From assembly GCF_001659725.1 (NCBI RefSeq), contig NZ_CP015922.1, positions 1,426,001-1,490,000 of the forward strand: DNA of 64,000 bases. The letters are read 5' to 3'. Numbering within the stretch: position 1 is the first letter of the stretch; every line of letters starts with the position of its first letter. The position numbers and the translations under genes were made by a program. This DNA comes from Polynucleobacter wuianus (GTDB lineage Bacteria; Pseudomonadota; Gammaproteobacteria; Burkholderiales; Burkholderiaceae). The notes beneath the pieces are model-generated. The model was not told where the DNA came from and did no database searches. It saw only the letters and a list, made by a program, of their open reading frames with translations. Of the stretch, positions 18,816 through 28,210 are shown one piece after another.

Positions 18816-20000
18816 TTATTTGAGAAATTCTTGGGCAGCCACAACACCGCTGGCCTTGGGCTTAAAGCCCATTGAACCCAAACTCATCTCGACGCCGCTC
18901 AAAGCAGCCATCAAACTGAGCTCATTGCAATCCCCCAAATGTCCAATACGGAATGCTTTACCCTTAATTTTGCCAAGGCCCGTTCCTAGGGAGAGATTAA
19001 ATTTCTCCAAAGCATGTTTGCGTAACTTATCAGCATCCATACCTTCTGGAGTTGCGATACAAGTAAGCACCGGTGAATAGCAATCTTGATCTTGGCACTG
19101 AATCTCTAATCCCCATGCGTTGACCGCCTCTCGGCAAGCTGCAGCCAAACGTTGGTGACGTGCAAAGATCGTATCTAAACCTTCCGCCATCATCATGTCC
19201 ATTGCTTCGTGCAAACCGTACATCAAATTGGTGCTTGGTGTAGTTGGCCAGTAGCCCGTTTTATTAGACTCCAAGATTTCATCCCAAGCCCAATAAGATT
19301 TTGGGAAAGTGCTGTGCTTACTAGCTTCAATTGCTTTAGGCGATAAAGCATTAAAGCCAATGCCTGGTGGCAACATTAATCCTTTTTGTGAGCCAGAGAC
19401 GGTTACGTCAGCGCCCCATTTATCATGCTCATAGTCGGCTGAACCAAGCCCTGAAACGCTGTCCACCAATAACAAGGCTGGGTGCTTAACAGAATCAATT
19501 GCCTTTCGTACTGCAGCAATATTGGAAGTCACGCCAGTAGATGTTTCGTTATGAACAACACACACTGCTTTAATTTGATGTTGGGTATCTTTGCGCAAAC
19601 GCTCTTCGATCACTGATGCATCAACACCCCAGCGCCATGAATCTTGTCCAGGTTTACCAACCACTTCGACATTTAAACCAAGGCGTTGAGCAAGCGCACG
19701 CCATAAATTCGCAAACTGACCTGTTTCATAAAACAAAACCGTATCGCCAGGATTCAGAACATTTACTAAAGCACCTTCCCATGACCCCGTTCCAGAGGCC
19801 GAATAAATAATCACGGGTTGTTCAGTTTTAAAAATCTTCTTGATGCCATCCAATACTTTTAAACCAAATGCACCAAATTCAGGACCGCGATGGTCAATCG
19901 TTTGATAGCTAATTGCGCGCAAGACGCGGGAAGGAACTGGGCTTGGGCCAGGAATATGTAAGAAATGGCGTCCTGATGCGTGGTTATCTAGTTTCAACAT
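18816..20000 (-). CDS. Serine/alanine-glyoxylate aminotransferase (class V, PLP)
   Basis: The 394-residue protein is a fold-type I aminotransferase: HIPGPSPVPSRVLRAI at the N-terminus, IIYSASGTGSWEGALVN (phosphate cup), LLLVDSVSGLGSADYEHDKWGADV, and the PLP lysine in VSGSQKGLMLPPG near residue 205. These features match bacterial serine-glyoxylate aminotransferase, which makes glycine and hydroxypyruvate; the alanine-glyoxylate or PucG-type reaction cannot be excluded. It is divergent from the GntR gene, with two operators in the 180-base shared region. With the dehydrogenase it would form a glycolate to glyoxylate to glycine route. Confidence 0.88.
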   Translation of the reverse strand: MLKLDNHASGRHFLHIPGPSPVPSRVLRAISYQTIDHRGPEFGAFGLKVLDGIKKIFKTEQPVIIYSASGTGSWEGALVNVLNPGDTVLFYETGQFANLWRALAQRLGLNVEVVGKPGQDSWRWGVDASVIEERLRKDTQHQIKAVCVVHNETSTGVTSNIAAVRKAIDSVKHPALLLVDSVSGLGSADYEHDKWGADVTVSGSQKGLMLPPGIGFNALSPKAIEASKHSTFPKSYWAWDEILESNKTGYWPTTPSTNLMYGLHEAMDMMMAEGLDTIFARHQRLAAACREAVNAWGLEIQCQDQDCYSPVLTCIATPEGMDADKLRKHALEKFNLSLGTGLGKIKGKAFRIGHLGDCNELSLMAALSGVEMSLGSMGFKPKASGVVAAQEFLK

Positions 20001-20079
20001 GCTTTGTCTCGTTATGGGTAAGTTTATGAAGAAGGTGAATTTCTAACGCTAGTGTATGACAATTTTCAGGAATTTTCCA

Positions 20080-20093
20080 TTTTGTATACAAAA
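20080..20093. promoter_or_regulatory. Predicted GntR/FadR-type operator 1
   Basis: A perfect 14-base palindrome, TTTTGTATACAAAA, lies 80-93 bases upstream of the aminotransferase start. The core TTGTATACAA fits FCD-type GntR operators (TNGTNNNACNA). A second copy is 73 bases away, centre to centre. Regulation by the adjacent GntR protein is inferred from position. Confidence 0.8.
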
Positions 20094-20153
20094 AAATATC
20101 AATCTAAAGCATTTAAAGCCTTTATTTATGCTTTATGATGGCTTATTGATATT

Positions 20154-20165
20154 TTTGTATACAAA
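20154..20165. promoter_or_regulatory. Predicted GntR/FadR-type operator 2
   Basis: A perfect 12-base palindrome TTTGTATACAAA ends 15 bases before the GntR start codon, where a bound repressor would block its transcription or initiation. It shares its 12-base core with operator 1. The 73-base centre distance is close to seven helical turns, placing both on the same face of the helix. Confidence 0.8.
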
Positions 20166-20180
20166 TTATAGGTTTTCACT

Positions 20181-20867
20181 ATGGCGATCACAGAGCAGCC
20201 CAATACCCAGAATTTGCATGAAGCAACCTTCCAAAAGCTCAGATCACTCTTGGTCGAGGGAAAGATTGCGCCGGGCAGCAAACTCAATGAGCGTGAATTA
20301 GCCGAAAGTCTTAATGTATCTCGCACACCAATTCGTGAAGCGATTCGCCGCCTTGCGGCTGATGGCTTAGTCGAACTCATTGCGAATCGTGGTGCAATTG
20401 CCGTTCAACTGAGTTTGGAAGATGTGATTCACACCTTTGATGTGATTGCAGACCTAGAGGGATTCTCTGGTGAATTAGCCGCCAGCAATATTAGTGATGC
20501 CGCCCTCTCTGAATTAGAGGCCCTCCAATATGAAATGATGGCCTCATACGCGCGTCGTGATCTTTCAAGTTACTACAAGCTGAATTTGTGCATTCACCAT
20601 CTGATTAATCAAGCAGCCAATAATCCTGTTCTGTCTCACCTCTTCTCGCAAGTAAACGCACGCATTGAAGCGCTGCGCTTTCGCTCTAATCAAGATGGCG
20701 TTAAATGGGAAAAGGCCGTAGAAGAACATCAAGAGATGCTTGATGCCCTCAAAGCTCGTGATAGCAAGAGAATGCGCAAGATCATGATTGCTCACGTACA
20801 AAATAAACGTGACGTTGTAGTACAACTCCTCAAGGCAGAAGCTGACGCAGTGGAGATTATCAAATGA
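20181..20867 (+). CDS. GntR-family regulator, FadR/FCD subfamily
   Basis: The 228-residue protein has a winged helix at residues 14-80 (LRSLLVEGKIAPGSKLNERE, SLNVSRTPIREAIRRLAADG) and an all-helical FCD effector domain from about 88 to 220. FCD regulators usually bind carboxylic acids such as glycolate or lactate. It is divergent from the aminotransferase and translationally coupled (ATGA) to the downstream dehydrogenase. It probably controls both and itself through the two TTTGTATACAAA sites; the ligand is inferred to be glycolate or a related 2-hydroxyacid. Confidence 0.9.
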   Translation: MAITEQPNTQNLHEATFQKLRSLLVEGKIAPGSKLNERELAESLNVSRTPIREAIRRLAADGLVELIANRGAIAVQLSLEDVIHTFDVIADLEGFSGELAASNISDAALSELEALQYEMMASYARRDLSSYYKLNLCIHHLINQAANNPVLSHLFSQVNARIEALRFRSNQDGVKWEKAVEEHQEMLDALKARDSKRMRKIMIAHVQNKRDVVVQLLKAEADAVEIIK

Positions 20868-23800
20868 ATAAGCCTTTAGACCTCAAAGAATTGATGGTTG
20901 ATCAAGTGCAACTCGCTAAGCGTCTGCGCCAAGAGACATCCGGTGAGGTGATGACCGATAGCGCCAGTCGTGGACGCTATGCAACAGATGCATCCATTTA
21001 TCAAGCTATGCCAGTAGCTGTATTCGTGCCAAAGACTGCAGAAGATATTGCGACCGCCATTCAGATTGCAGCAGAGTTGGGTGTACCCGTTCTTCCTCGT
21101 GGAGGTGGCACTAGTCAGTGCGGCCAGACCACTGGTGCAGCGCTTGTCATCGATAACACCAAATACTTCAGAAACATTCTAGATCTCAATATTGATCAGG
21201 ACCATGTAGAAGTTGAACCTGGCATAGTGCTTGATCACCTCAATGGAACACTCAAGCAATATGGTCTTTGGTATCCAGTGGATGTATCTACCGCTGGTCA
21301 AGCAACCATTGGTGGCATGGCTGGTAATAACTCTTGTGGTAGTCGCTCTATTGCATATGGCAATATGGTGCATAACGTCTTGGGCATCAATGCTTGGATG
21401 GCGAATGGTCAAATTGGCGAGTTTGCTGACTACGCTAATAGTTCTGGCATTGCCAAGCAATTGGGTGACTTTGTAAAAAGTTTAGCTAGCACACTCCAAC
21501 CAGAGATTGAGGCGCACTTCCCGAAAGTCCTCAGACGAGTCGCTGGCTATAACCTGGATATCTTTCACCCCCAAAGCGAGCTTCCTTATACCCAAGATGG
21601 CAGCGTCAATTTATCGCATCTTTTAGTAGGCAGCGAAGGTACGCTCGCCTACTTCAAATCCCTCAAACTCAAGTTAGCGCCTTTGCCTAAACACAAGGTA
21701 CTGGGCATTGTGAACTTCACTAGCTTTTACAAAGCTATGGATAGCGCACAACATATTGTGAAACTAGGTCCTACTGCAGTTGAGTTGGTCGATCGCACGA
21801 TGATTGATCTAGCGCGCAGCAATCCGAGTTTTAAGAAGACGATTGAGACGGCACTCATTGACTATACTGCACAGACCCCTGAAGCCATTTTGCTGGTGGA
21901 GTTTTCTGGCGAAGCGCATACACCATTACTAGAAAAGCTTAAAGCGCTTGAAGAACTCATGGGTGACCTAGGTTTACCAGGCTCTGTAGTATCTATGCCG
22001 GATGCCACACTGCAAAAGAATTTGTGGGAAGTTCGCAAGGCTGGTCTCAATATCATGATGAGCCTCAAAGGGGACGGCAAGCCAGTCAGTTTTATTGAGG
22101 ACTGTGCAGTGCCTCTAGAAAGTCTAGCCGATTACACCCAAGCATTAACTGATGTCTTTTCTAAATACGGCTCACGCGGCACTTGGTATGCGCATGCATC
22201 GGTTGGTACATTGCATGTCCGCCCTATTCTCGATATGCGTAGAGATGGCGCCCAGAAGATGCGTGCCGTTGCTGAAGAGGCTTCTGCATTAGTACGCAAA
22301 TACAAAGGTGCATACAGCGGTGAACATGGCGATGGTCTATGCCGTGGCGAATGGATCTCCTGGCAGTTTGGACCTAGGATCACTGAAGCTCTTTCAGAAA
22401 TCAAGCACGCGTTTGATCCCAAAGGATTATTCAATCCGGGCAAGATCATCAATCCGCCTAAGATGGATGATCCAAGCAATTTCAGATTTCCACCAAGTTA
22501 CAAAGTAATTCCATTACAACCTGTATTAGATTGGTCTGCTTGGAATGTGCAAAATAATCCCGTTACAGAACAAACGACTGCACCAGGCACCGGCGGTGAC
22601 CCCGCTTTGGGATTAGCAAAAGCAGTCGAGATGTGCAACAACAACGGCCACTGCCGTAAGTTTGATGCTGAAGTGATGTGCCCAAGCTATCGTGTCACTC
22701 GAGATGAAAAGCACCTCACACGTGGCCGAGCCAATACCTTACGTTTGGCACTTTCAAATCAACTCGATATCAAAGATGAGTCTTCACCCCTAGGTAGCGA
22801 TGCTATTAAAGAAGTCATGGAGCTGTGCGTCAGCTGCAAAGCCTGTCGCCGCGAGTGTCCTACTGGCGTAGACATGGCGAAGATGAAGATTGAGTTCTTA
22901 TCGGCCTACAAGAAGCGGGTGGGTCATTCCTTACGAGACTTAGCAGTCGCTTATCTTCCCAAGTATGCAGGCACGATTAGTAGTATTCCTTTCTTACCTA
23001 CAATACTCAATCTGCGTAATTACATTGCACCAGTTGCCAAACTACAAGAATGGATCATGGGCATCTCTGCTCAAAGAAGTTTGCCAATTTGGAAGAGTAG
23101 GACTTTCTGGAGCAAATCAAAGTCAATTGCGCCTTATCAATATAGTGCCGATGAACTCTCAAACCAAAAGGGTGTAGTGCTGTTGGCAGATACTTTCAAC
23201 GCTTACTTTGAAGATGAAAATCTGATTGCCGCAATCAAAGTACTCACTGCTGCTGGCTATCGCATTCATATTCCGCACAAGAGCCAGAATAAAACAACTA
23301 GCAGCAATACTTGCTCAAAAGAGTTTTGCTGTGGGAGAACTTATCTCGCCGCAGGCATGGTCGATAAAGCCAAAGAAACATTGGGCGAACTCGTTGATCA
23401 CCTAGCTCCCTACGCAGAAAAGAACATTCCAATTATTGGCCTAGAGCCCTCTTGCCTCTTCACCTTAAAAGATGAAGCCTTAGTAATGGGTTTTGGTGAA
23501 CGTGCAGTAACCGTATCCAAGCATGCACAGCTTTTAGAAGAATTTTTAGCAAGTGAAGCAAAGGCAGGAAAACTCAAACTCAATCTAAAAGCGGCGGATA
23601 AACCAGTGCTGTTTCATGGTCACTGCCATCAAAAATCGTTTGCTGCAGTAATGCCTGCAATGGAATTACTCAAACTGATTCCGAACGCAGAACCTAAGTT
23701 AATTGAATCTTCATGTTGCGGTATGGCTGGCAGCTTTGGCTATGAAGCAGAACACATTGAGGTATCTAAGCAAATGGCTGAAGCCAGCCTATTGCCGAGT

Positions 23801-23920
23801 ATTCGTAAATCACCGAATAGCTGGGTAGTGGCTGATGGCACGAGTTGTCGCCATCAGATTGCCGATGGCACGCAAAGAGAGGCGGTTCATATCGCCAAAA
23901 TTTTGGCGTCACATCTGTAG
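20864..23920 (+). CDS. FAD-linked 2-hydroxyacid dehydrogenase fused to a GlcF-like Fe-S/CCG domain (YdiJ-like)
   Basis: The 1018-residue protein joins a GlcD-like flavoprotein to a GlcF-like subunit. The FAD (PCMH) domain covers about residues 45-270 (LPRGGGTSQCGQTTGAALVI). It is followed by FAD-oxidase C (EDCAVPLESLADY, YKGAYSGEHGDGLCRGEW), then a 4Fe-4S domain (CVSCKACRRECPTGVD near 650) with CNNNGHCRKFDAEVMCPS before it. Two CCG-type cysteine clusters follow (FCCGRTY, GLEPSC; HGHCHQKS, SSCCGMAG). The length equals E. coli YdiJ, a D-2-hydroxyglutarate dehydrogenase; D-lactate or glycolate are alternatives. Gene context favours glycolate. Confidence 0.87.
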   Translation: MNKPLDLKELMVDQVQLAKRLRQETSGEVMTDSASRGRYATDASIYQAMPVAVFVPKTAEDIATAIQIAAELGVPVLPRGGGTSQCGQTTGAALVIDNTKYFRNILDLNIDQDHVEVEPGIVLDHLNGTLKQYGLWYPVDVSTAGQATIGGMAGNNSCGSRSIAYGNMVHNVLGINAWMANGQIGEFADYANSSGIAKQLGDFVKSLASTLQPEIEAHFPKVLRRVAGYNLDIFHPQSELPYTQDGSVNLSHLLVGSEGTLAYFKSLKLKLAPLPKHKVLGIVNFTSFYKAMDSAQHIVKLGPTAVELVDRTMIDLARSNPSFKKTIETALIDYTAQTPEAILLVEFSGEAHTPLLEKLKALEELMGDLGLPGSVVSMPDATLQKNLWEVRKAGLNIMMSLKGDGKPVSFIEDCAVPLESLADYTQALTDVFSKYGSRGTWYAHASVGTLHVRPILDMRRDGAQKMRAVAEEASALVRKYKGAYSGEHGDGLCRGEWISWQFGPRITEALSEIKHAFDPKGLFNPGKIINPPKMDDPSNFRFPPSYKVIPLQPVLDWSAWNVQNNPVTEQTTAPGTGGDPALGLAKAVEMCNNNGHCRKFDAEVMCPSYRVTRDEKHLTRGRANTLRLALSNQLDIKDESSPLGSDAIKEVMELCVSCKACRRECPTGVDMAKMKIEFLSAYKKRVGHSLRDLAVAYLPKYAGTISSIPFLPTILNLRNYIAPVAKLQEWIMGISAQRSLPIWKSRTFWSKSKSIAPYQYSADELSNQKGVVLLADTFNAYFEDENLIAAIKVLTAAGYRIHIPHKSQNKTTSSNTCSKEFCCGRTYLAAGMVDKAKETLGELVDHLAPYAEKNIPIIGLEPSCLFTLKDEALVMGFGERAVTVSKHAQLLEEFLASEAKAGKLKLNLKAADKPVLFHGHCHQKSFAAVMPAMELLKLIPNAEPKLIESSCCGMAGSFGYEAEHIEVSKQMAEASLLPSIRKSPNSWVVADGTSCRHQIADGTQREAVHIAKILASHL

Positions 23921-23937
23921 TGCGTCATTAATAGTAA

Positions 23938-24297
23938 TTAGCGAATGATGCCGTAACCCACCATGAGCAAGGTTCCAGTCAGCAAGGCTGGAACCAATCG
24001 CTTGGTAGGCTTAGACACCATCACGCCAATACTCAAGGCGCAAATCAGAATACGTATCCACAAAGGGACTGTTGCCATCAATCCCAAGGGCATCACAATC
24101 AAGCGAATAGTTAAAGCAGAAACCATCGCATAGGTAACAGCAGCTAACCAACGAAAGATTTCACTATCTTGATTAATGCTTTGAGAAAGCATTACACCAA
24201 TCGCCCTACAAAAGTAGGTACCTAAGCAGGCGCCAACAAGAGCAATCCAAAGACCCCACCCAGAAAGTGCATTGGTCATCGCATTCATAGCACTCAT
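23938..24297 (-). CDS. azlD: AzlD-family branched-chain amino acid exporter small subunit
   Basis: The 119-residue protein has four predicted membrane helices, as in AzlD/YgaH, the small partner of AzlC. Conserved features are the N-terminal helix WGLWIALVGACLGTYFCRAIG, with a helix-breaking motif, and the C-terminal RLVPALLTGTLLMVGYG. Its ATG overlaps the end of azlC, so the two are translationally coupled. The substrate (leucine or other branched-chain amino acids) is inferred from the family. Confidence 0.85.
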   Translation of the reverse strand: MSAMNAMTNALSGWGLWIALVGACLGTYFCRAIGVMLSQSINQDSEIFRWLAAVTYAMVSALTIRLIVMPLGLMATVPLWIRILICALSIGVMVSKPTKRLVPALLTGTLLMVGYGIIR

Positions 24298-25082
24298 TAC
24301 CCGATCACTCCAGGTTTCTTGCGCAAGAACTGGCGATCAATAAAGTAAGCCAATGTGCCCCCGATGAGACCAGCCGTAAGCAAGCTGGTATCGCGGTCAA
24401 TCATAAAAAATATTGGTCCAAATACGCAACCCATCAAAATAGCAATGCGATTAATCCAAGGCTTCACTTCTGTGAAAGTCAGCAAGAAAAAGAGTGGATT
24501 AATAAATACGAGACCTAGCGTAATAGCAGGTGGCACCATGCCTGCTAAGTAGAAACCTAAGATGGTCCCGGGAATTGAAATCAACCAACAGAGCAAACCG
24601 AGGCCAACAAAATACGCTAAGCGATGCTTAGTCTCAATTGCATGAAACTCTCTCATCGAGATTGCCCATGCAGTCATCGCCAACAAATGCACCGAGGCGT
24701 ACAAACTTCGATTGCGATCTTTTTGATGAAACTGCGGAAAGAGCGTGACCGTCATGGTAATAAAACGGGTCGAAGTTAATGTCACCGCCAAAGCAATGGC
24801 AAGGACTGATGAACCAGTAATAGCCATCTCAAGCAAGACTACCTGCCCTGGTAATGCAAACATGAAAAATGAAGTGAAGGTGGTAAACCAAACATCAAAG
24901 CCATTGGTCTTACCCATAGCGCCGAAACCCACCATGCCAGCAAACAAAACCATTGCTGGCGCTCCAGCAGCGTCTCGTATGCCCGACCAAAATGCGTCAT
25001 TAGGGTTCTTAAAGCGCTCAGCGGCTGAACCTTCCAGCGCGATTTCACTGGGATCTATATAAGGTTGATCGGCTGATGACAT
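24297..25082 (-). CDS. azlC: AzlC-family branched-chain amino acid exporter large subunit
   Basis: The 261-residue membrane protein has an AzlC domain, starting at GIRDAAGAPAMVLFAGMVGFGAMGK with about seven helices (VVLLEMAITGSSVLAIALAV, LLCWLISIPGTILGFYLAGM). AzlCD/YgaZH pairs export branched-chain amino acids and methionine. A roughly 30-residue hydrophilic N-terminus precedes the first helix. It is upstream of azlD in one transcription unit; queG follows the same direction 33 bases further upstream. Confidence 0.87.
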   Translation of the reverse strand: MSSADQPYIDPSEIALEGSAAERFKNPNDAFWSGIRDAAGAPAMVLFAGMVGFGAMGKTNGFDVWFTTFTSFFMFALPGQVVLLEMAITGSSVLAIALAVTLTSTRFITMTVTLFPQFHQKDRNRSLYASVHLLAMTAWAISMREFHAIETKHRLAYFVGLGLLCWLISIPGTILGFYLAGMVPPAITLGLVFINPLFFLLTFTEVKPWINRIAILMGCVFGPIFFMIDRDTSLLTAGLIGGTLAYFIDRQFLRKKPGVIG

Positions 25083-25115
25083 AAAGTAATTGTAAGAGCT
25101 AGTGGCAATTCCTGC

Positions 25116-26216
25116 TCAAGAAGAAGGGTTCAGAGCCCACTGAATATGTTCAGTCACCAATGAATCTGCAGTTGCCATTCCCATACTTAAGGCTTTACGA
25201 ATTTCTTCTTTTTCATGATCGGCAATCCTTGGGCCTCTAAGTGCATTACCCATTGCTACCGCAAGATTACGACGCCATCGACTATAACCAATGCGTCGAA
25301 TGGCACTCCCCTCATGGCGTTGCTCAAACTCCGCTTCCGTCCATGACCATAAATGCAAGAGGCTCGCCTGCCCCAGGCCATGGCGCTGAGCAAAATCTGG
25401 TAACTGTGTTCGCTTAGCAAACTTATTCCATGGGCAAATGAGCTGACAGTCATCACAGCCATACACTCGATTACCCATTGCCCTACGAAACTCCATTGGA
25501 ATTGACTCGGGATTTTCAATGGTGAGATAAGAGATGCAACGACGGGCATCTAATTGATATGGCGCAGTGATAGCTTGGGTGGGGCAGACATCGATGCAGG
25601 AGGTGCAGGTACCGCAATGCTCTTCAGACTCTTGATCAATCGGCAGTGGCACATCAACCAAAATCTCGCCCAAGAAAAAGGTGGAGCCAGATTCTCGATT
25701 GAGCAACAGGGTATGTTTGCCGCGCCAACCTAAACCTGCTTTACGTGCCAGCTCTACTTCCATCAAAGGTGCGGAATCAGTAAAGACTCGATATCCAAAG
25801 GTTCCGATTTTTTCTTCGATAGCTTTAGCAAAATCTTGCAAACGATTGCGCAGTACTTTGTGATAATCACGCCCTCTGGCATACATCGAGACTATAGCTT
25901 GTGCTGGATCTTCCAATCTCTTCCACTCGCGATCAAAATCACAATCTACAGGAAGATAGTTCATCGTTACGCAAATCACTCGTACCGTACCTGGGACCAA
26001 TAACCCTGGGTCTGAGCGAAGATTGGCATGGCGCTGCATGTATTCCATATGGCCATGACGACCCTCTGCTAACCACTCCTGCAAACGCTCACTTGCCGAG
26101 CCTAAATGAGTATTGGTAATGCGTAGACCATTAAAGCCCAGCTTTACAGCCTTTTCTCCAAGCCAAGTTTGTAACTCAGACTCGTCTAGAGTAGAAAGGT
26201 TGCTAGATAAAGGCAT
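25116..26216 (-). CDS. queG: Epoxyqueuosine reductase
   Basis: QueG reduces epoxyqueuosine in tRNA to queuosine, using cobalamin and two 4Fe-4S clusters. The 366-residue protein shows the N-terminal cobalamin-binding region (YARGRDYHKVLRNRLQDFA), two ferredoxin-like clusters (CGTCTSCIDVCPTQAI and CDDCQLICPWNKFA), and the terminal HEAT-like segment (RRIGYSRWRRNLAVAMGNAL). It diverges from tsaE, 42 bases apart, a common proteobacterial arrangement. It fits functionally with gluQ. Confidence 0.95.
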   Translation of the reverse strand: MPLSSNLSTLDESELQTWLGEKAVKLGFNGLRITNTHLGSASERLQEWLAEGRHGHMEYMQRHANLRSDPGLLVPGTVRVICVTMNYLPVDCDFDREWKRLEDPAQAIVSMYARGRDYHKVLRNRLQDFAKAIEEKIGTFGYRVFTDSAPLMEVELARKAGLGWRGKHTLLLNRESGSTFFLGEILVDVPLPIDQESEEHCGTCTSCIDVCPTQAITAPYQLDARRCISYLTIENPESIPMEFRRAMGNRVYGCDDCQLICPWNKFAKRTQLPDFAQRHGLGQASLLHLWSWTEAEFEQRHEGSAIRRIGYSRWRRNLAVAMGNALRGPRIADHEKEEIRKALSMGMATADSLVTEHIQWALNPSS

Positions 26217-26258
26217 AGGAATAGAGAATGTAGCTCAATTATTGAATAAACTAGAAGA

Positions 26259-26786
26259 ATGGCCAAAACACTAGAAACACTTAAGCAACATTGTAGGCAG
26301 GAAGCGGATACCGCATGCCTTGCCAAACATCTTGCCGCCAGTATTTCTGGATTTATAGAACAAAATCCACTGGGGCACCTCAATATCTCTCTGGTAGGTA
26401 ATTTAGGCGCAGGTAAAACAACCTTTGCACGACACCTGATTCAGTCCATGGGCCATTTAGGAAAGGTAAAGAGTCCAACCTATACCTTATGCGAGCCCTA
26501 CTCACTTAAAACTAAGAGAAGTGCTTACACAGCTCATCACTTTGATCTCTACAGAATGCGAGAGCCCCTGGAATGGCAAGAAGTAGGATTTGCAGAGTAT
26601 TTTGATATCCCCGGTTTTTGCCTCGTTGAGTGGCCAGAAAAGGCAGAGGGAAGCTTGCCACCTTTTGACCTCGAAATTGAATTAATGGCTGGCACTGATG
26701 AGAATGAGCGAATAATCACAATCAACGCATTTTTAAATGATGGCCTCTATGTTCTAAATCATTTAAAGAAGACCTTGTCTAAATAA
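26259..26786 (+). CDS. tsaE: tRNA threonylcarbamoyladenosine biosynthesis ATPase TsaE
   Basis: TsaE is the ATPase needed for t6A37 modification together with TsaBCD. The 175 residues show Walker A GNLGAGKTTFARHL near residue 47, SPTYTLCEPY, the HFDLYRM motif and the acidic FCLVEWPEKAEG. The N-terminus (residues 1-30) is a little longer than in E. coli. Its stop codon is directly followed by the ATG of amiC. Confidence 0.94.
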   Translation: MAKTLETLKQHCRQEADTACLAKHLAASISGFIEQNPLGHLNISLVGNLGAGKTTFARHLIQSMGHLGKVKSPTYTLCEPYSLKTKRSAYTAHHFDLYRMREPLEWQEVGFAEYFDIPGFCLVEWPEKAEGSLPPFDLEIELMAGTDENERIITINAFLNDGLYVLNHLKKTLSK

Positions 26787-28145
26787 ATGCGCATCAAGAA
26801 AGCCTTAGGGCAAACTAATCTTTCGAGAAGACAGCACCTGAAAACGACCGCAAAGTTTTTAAGCTTTGCTTTACTTTTTACAGAGGTAGAAATCGCTTGG
26901 GGCGCCAAGATATTAGGTGTGCGTATTTGGCCTTCTGAAGATTACACGCGCATTACCCTAGAATCCGATACCCCCCTACCAATTACGCAACAGATTCTAA
27001 CTAACCCCGATCGCTTAGTTGTGGATGTTCAAGGTCTTGAACTCAATCCCACACTCAAGGATCTGGTTGCTAAAGTAAAGCCAAATGATCCCTATGTTTC
27101 ACAAATTCGGGTGGGCCAATTTCAGCCAGGCATTGTGCGCTTGGTATTTGACTTAAAGGAGCCCATCAAACCTCAGCTCTTCACGCTAGACCCTGTAGCT
27201 GAGTACAACTACCGAATGGTATTTGATTTGTATCCCACCACTCCGCCAGACCCGCTGATGGAGTTAGTCAAGAGCAGTGCTCGCAAAGAAAGTGCTCTTG
27301 CAAAATCTAATGAAGAAGTGGATTTGATTGCGCAGTTTGCTACTAAGAAAGAGAAGGAGGCTGCAAAGACCCCGGCAGCACCGACCGCCCAAGCTATTCC
27401 AGAGATGAAACAAGCTCCTGCACCAGCAAAATATCAACGCTTGATTACCATTGCGATTGATCCAGGGCATGGAGGAGAAGATCCCGGCGCTATTGGATCT
27501 TTGGGCTCTAGAGAAAAGCATGTCGTACTTTCCATTGCCAAGCGACTCAAAGACAAGATTGAGAATGAAGCTTATATGCGCCCTTTCTTAACGAGAGATG
27601 GTGATTACTTTGTGCCGTTACACGTCAGAGTACAGAAAGCCAGACGAGTTGAAGCTGATCTTTTTGTCTCGATTCATGCAGATGCGTTTATTCAGCCCCA
27701 TGCCAAAGGTGCCTCAGTATTTGCTCTTTCGCAAATGGGAGCTAGTAGCACCATGGCGCGTTGGATGGCCAACAAAGAGAATGCTTCTGATCTCGTAGGC
27801 GGCATCAATATCAAAACTCAAGATCGACAAGTGGCCAACCTTCTTTTAGACATGTCGACTACTGCTCAAATTAAAGATTCGCTGCAGGTCGGTAACTCTG
27901 TTCTGAAGCAAATTGGCGGTTTTGCACCCCTGCATAAAGGTAAGGTAGAACAGGCCAGCTTTGCTGTTCTGAAAGCTCCAGACATCCCCTCTATCCTAGT
28001 AGAGACAGCATTTATTAGTAATCCACAGGAAGAAGCCAGGCTTAATGATGATGGCTATCAAGACCGCATTGCTGAAGCTATTTTGAAGGGAATTAAGGAC
28101 TATTTCTCTAAAAATCCGCCAGTAGCTAGGCGGGCTACTACATAG
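26787..28145 (+). CDS. amiC: N-acetylmuramoyl-L-alanine amidase, AmiC type (AMIN + Amidase_3)
   Basis: This periplasmic amidase cleaves septal peptidoglycan during daughter-cell separation. The N-terminus has a Tat-like twin arginine (NLSRRQHLKTTAKFLSFALL). An AMIN domain follows (about residues 40-155, ILGVRIWPSEDYTRITLE), then an alanine/lysine-rich linker (about 165-210) and the catalytic Amidase_3 domain. Zinc ligands are visible in IDPGHGGEDPGA, SREKHVVL, FVSIHADAF and ILVETAFISN. It has 452 residues and is coupled to tsaE, an arrangement shared with many beta- and gammaproteobacteria. Confidence 0.94.
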   Translation: MRIKKALGQTNLSRRQHLKTTAKFLSFALLFTEVEIAWGAKILGVRIWPSEDYTRITLESDTPLPITQQILTNPDRLVVDVQGLELNPTLKDLVAKVKPNDPYVSQIRVGQFQPGIVRLVFDLKEPIKPQLFTLDPVAEYNYRMVFDLYPTTPPDPLMELVKSSARKESALAKSNEEVDLIAQFATKKEKEAAKTPAAPTAQAIPEMKQAPAPAKYQRLITIAIDPGHGGEDPGAIGSLGSREKHVVLSIAKRLKDKIENEAYMRPFLTRDGDYFVPLHVRVQKARRVEADLFVSIHADAFIQPHAKGASVFALSQMGASSTMARWMANKENASDLVGGINIKTQDRQVANLLLDMSTTAQIKDSLQVGNSVLKQIGGFAPLHKGKVEQASFAVLKAPDIPSILVETAFISNPQEEARLNDDGYQDRIAEAILKGIKDYFSKNPPVARRATT

Positions 28146-28210
28146 CCGACTTGTAACTACAAGGGCTTAAGGGCAGACCCTACAGACCGAAGGATCACCA
28201 ACAAACTTCT

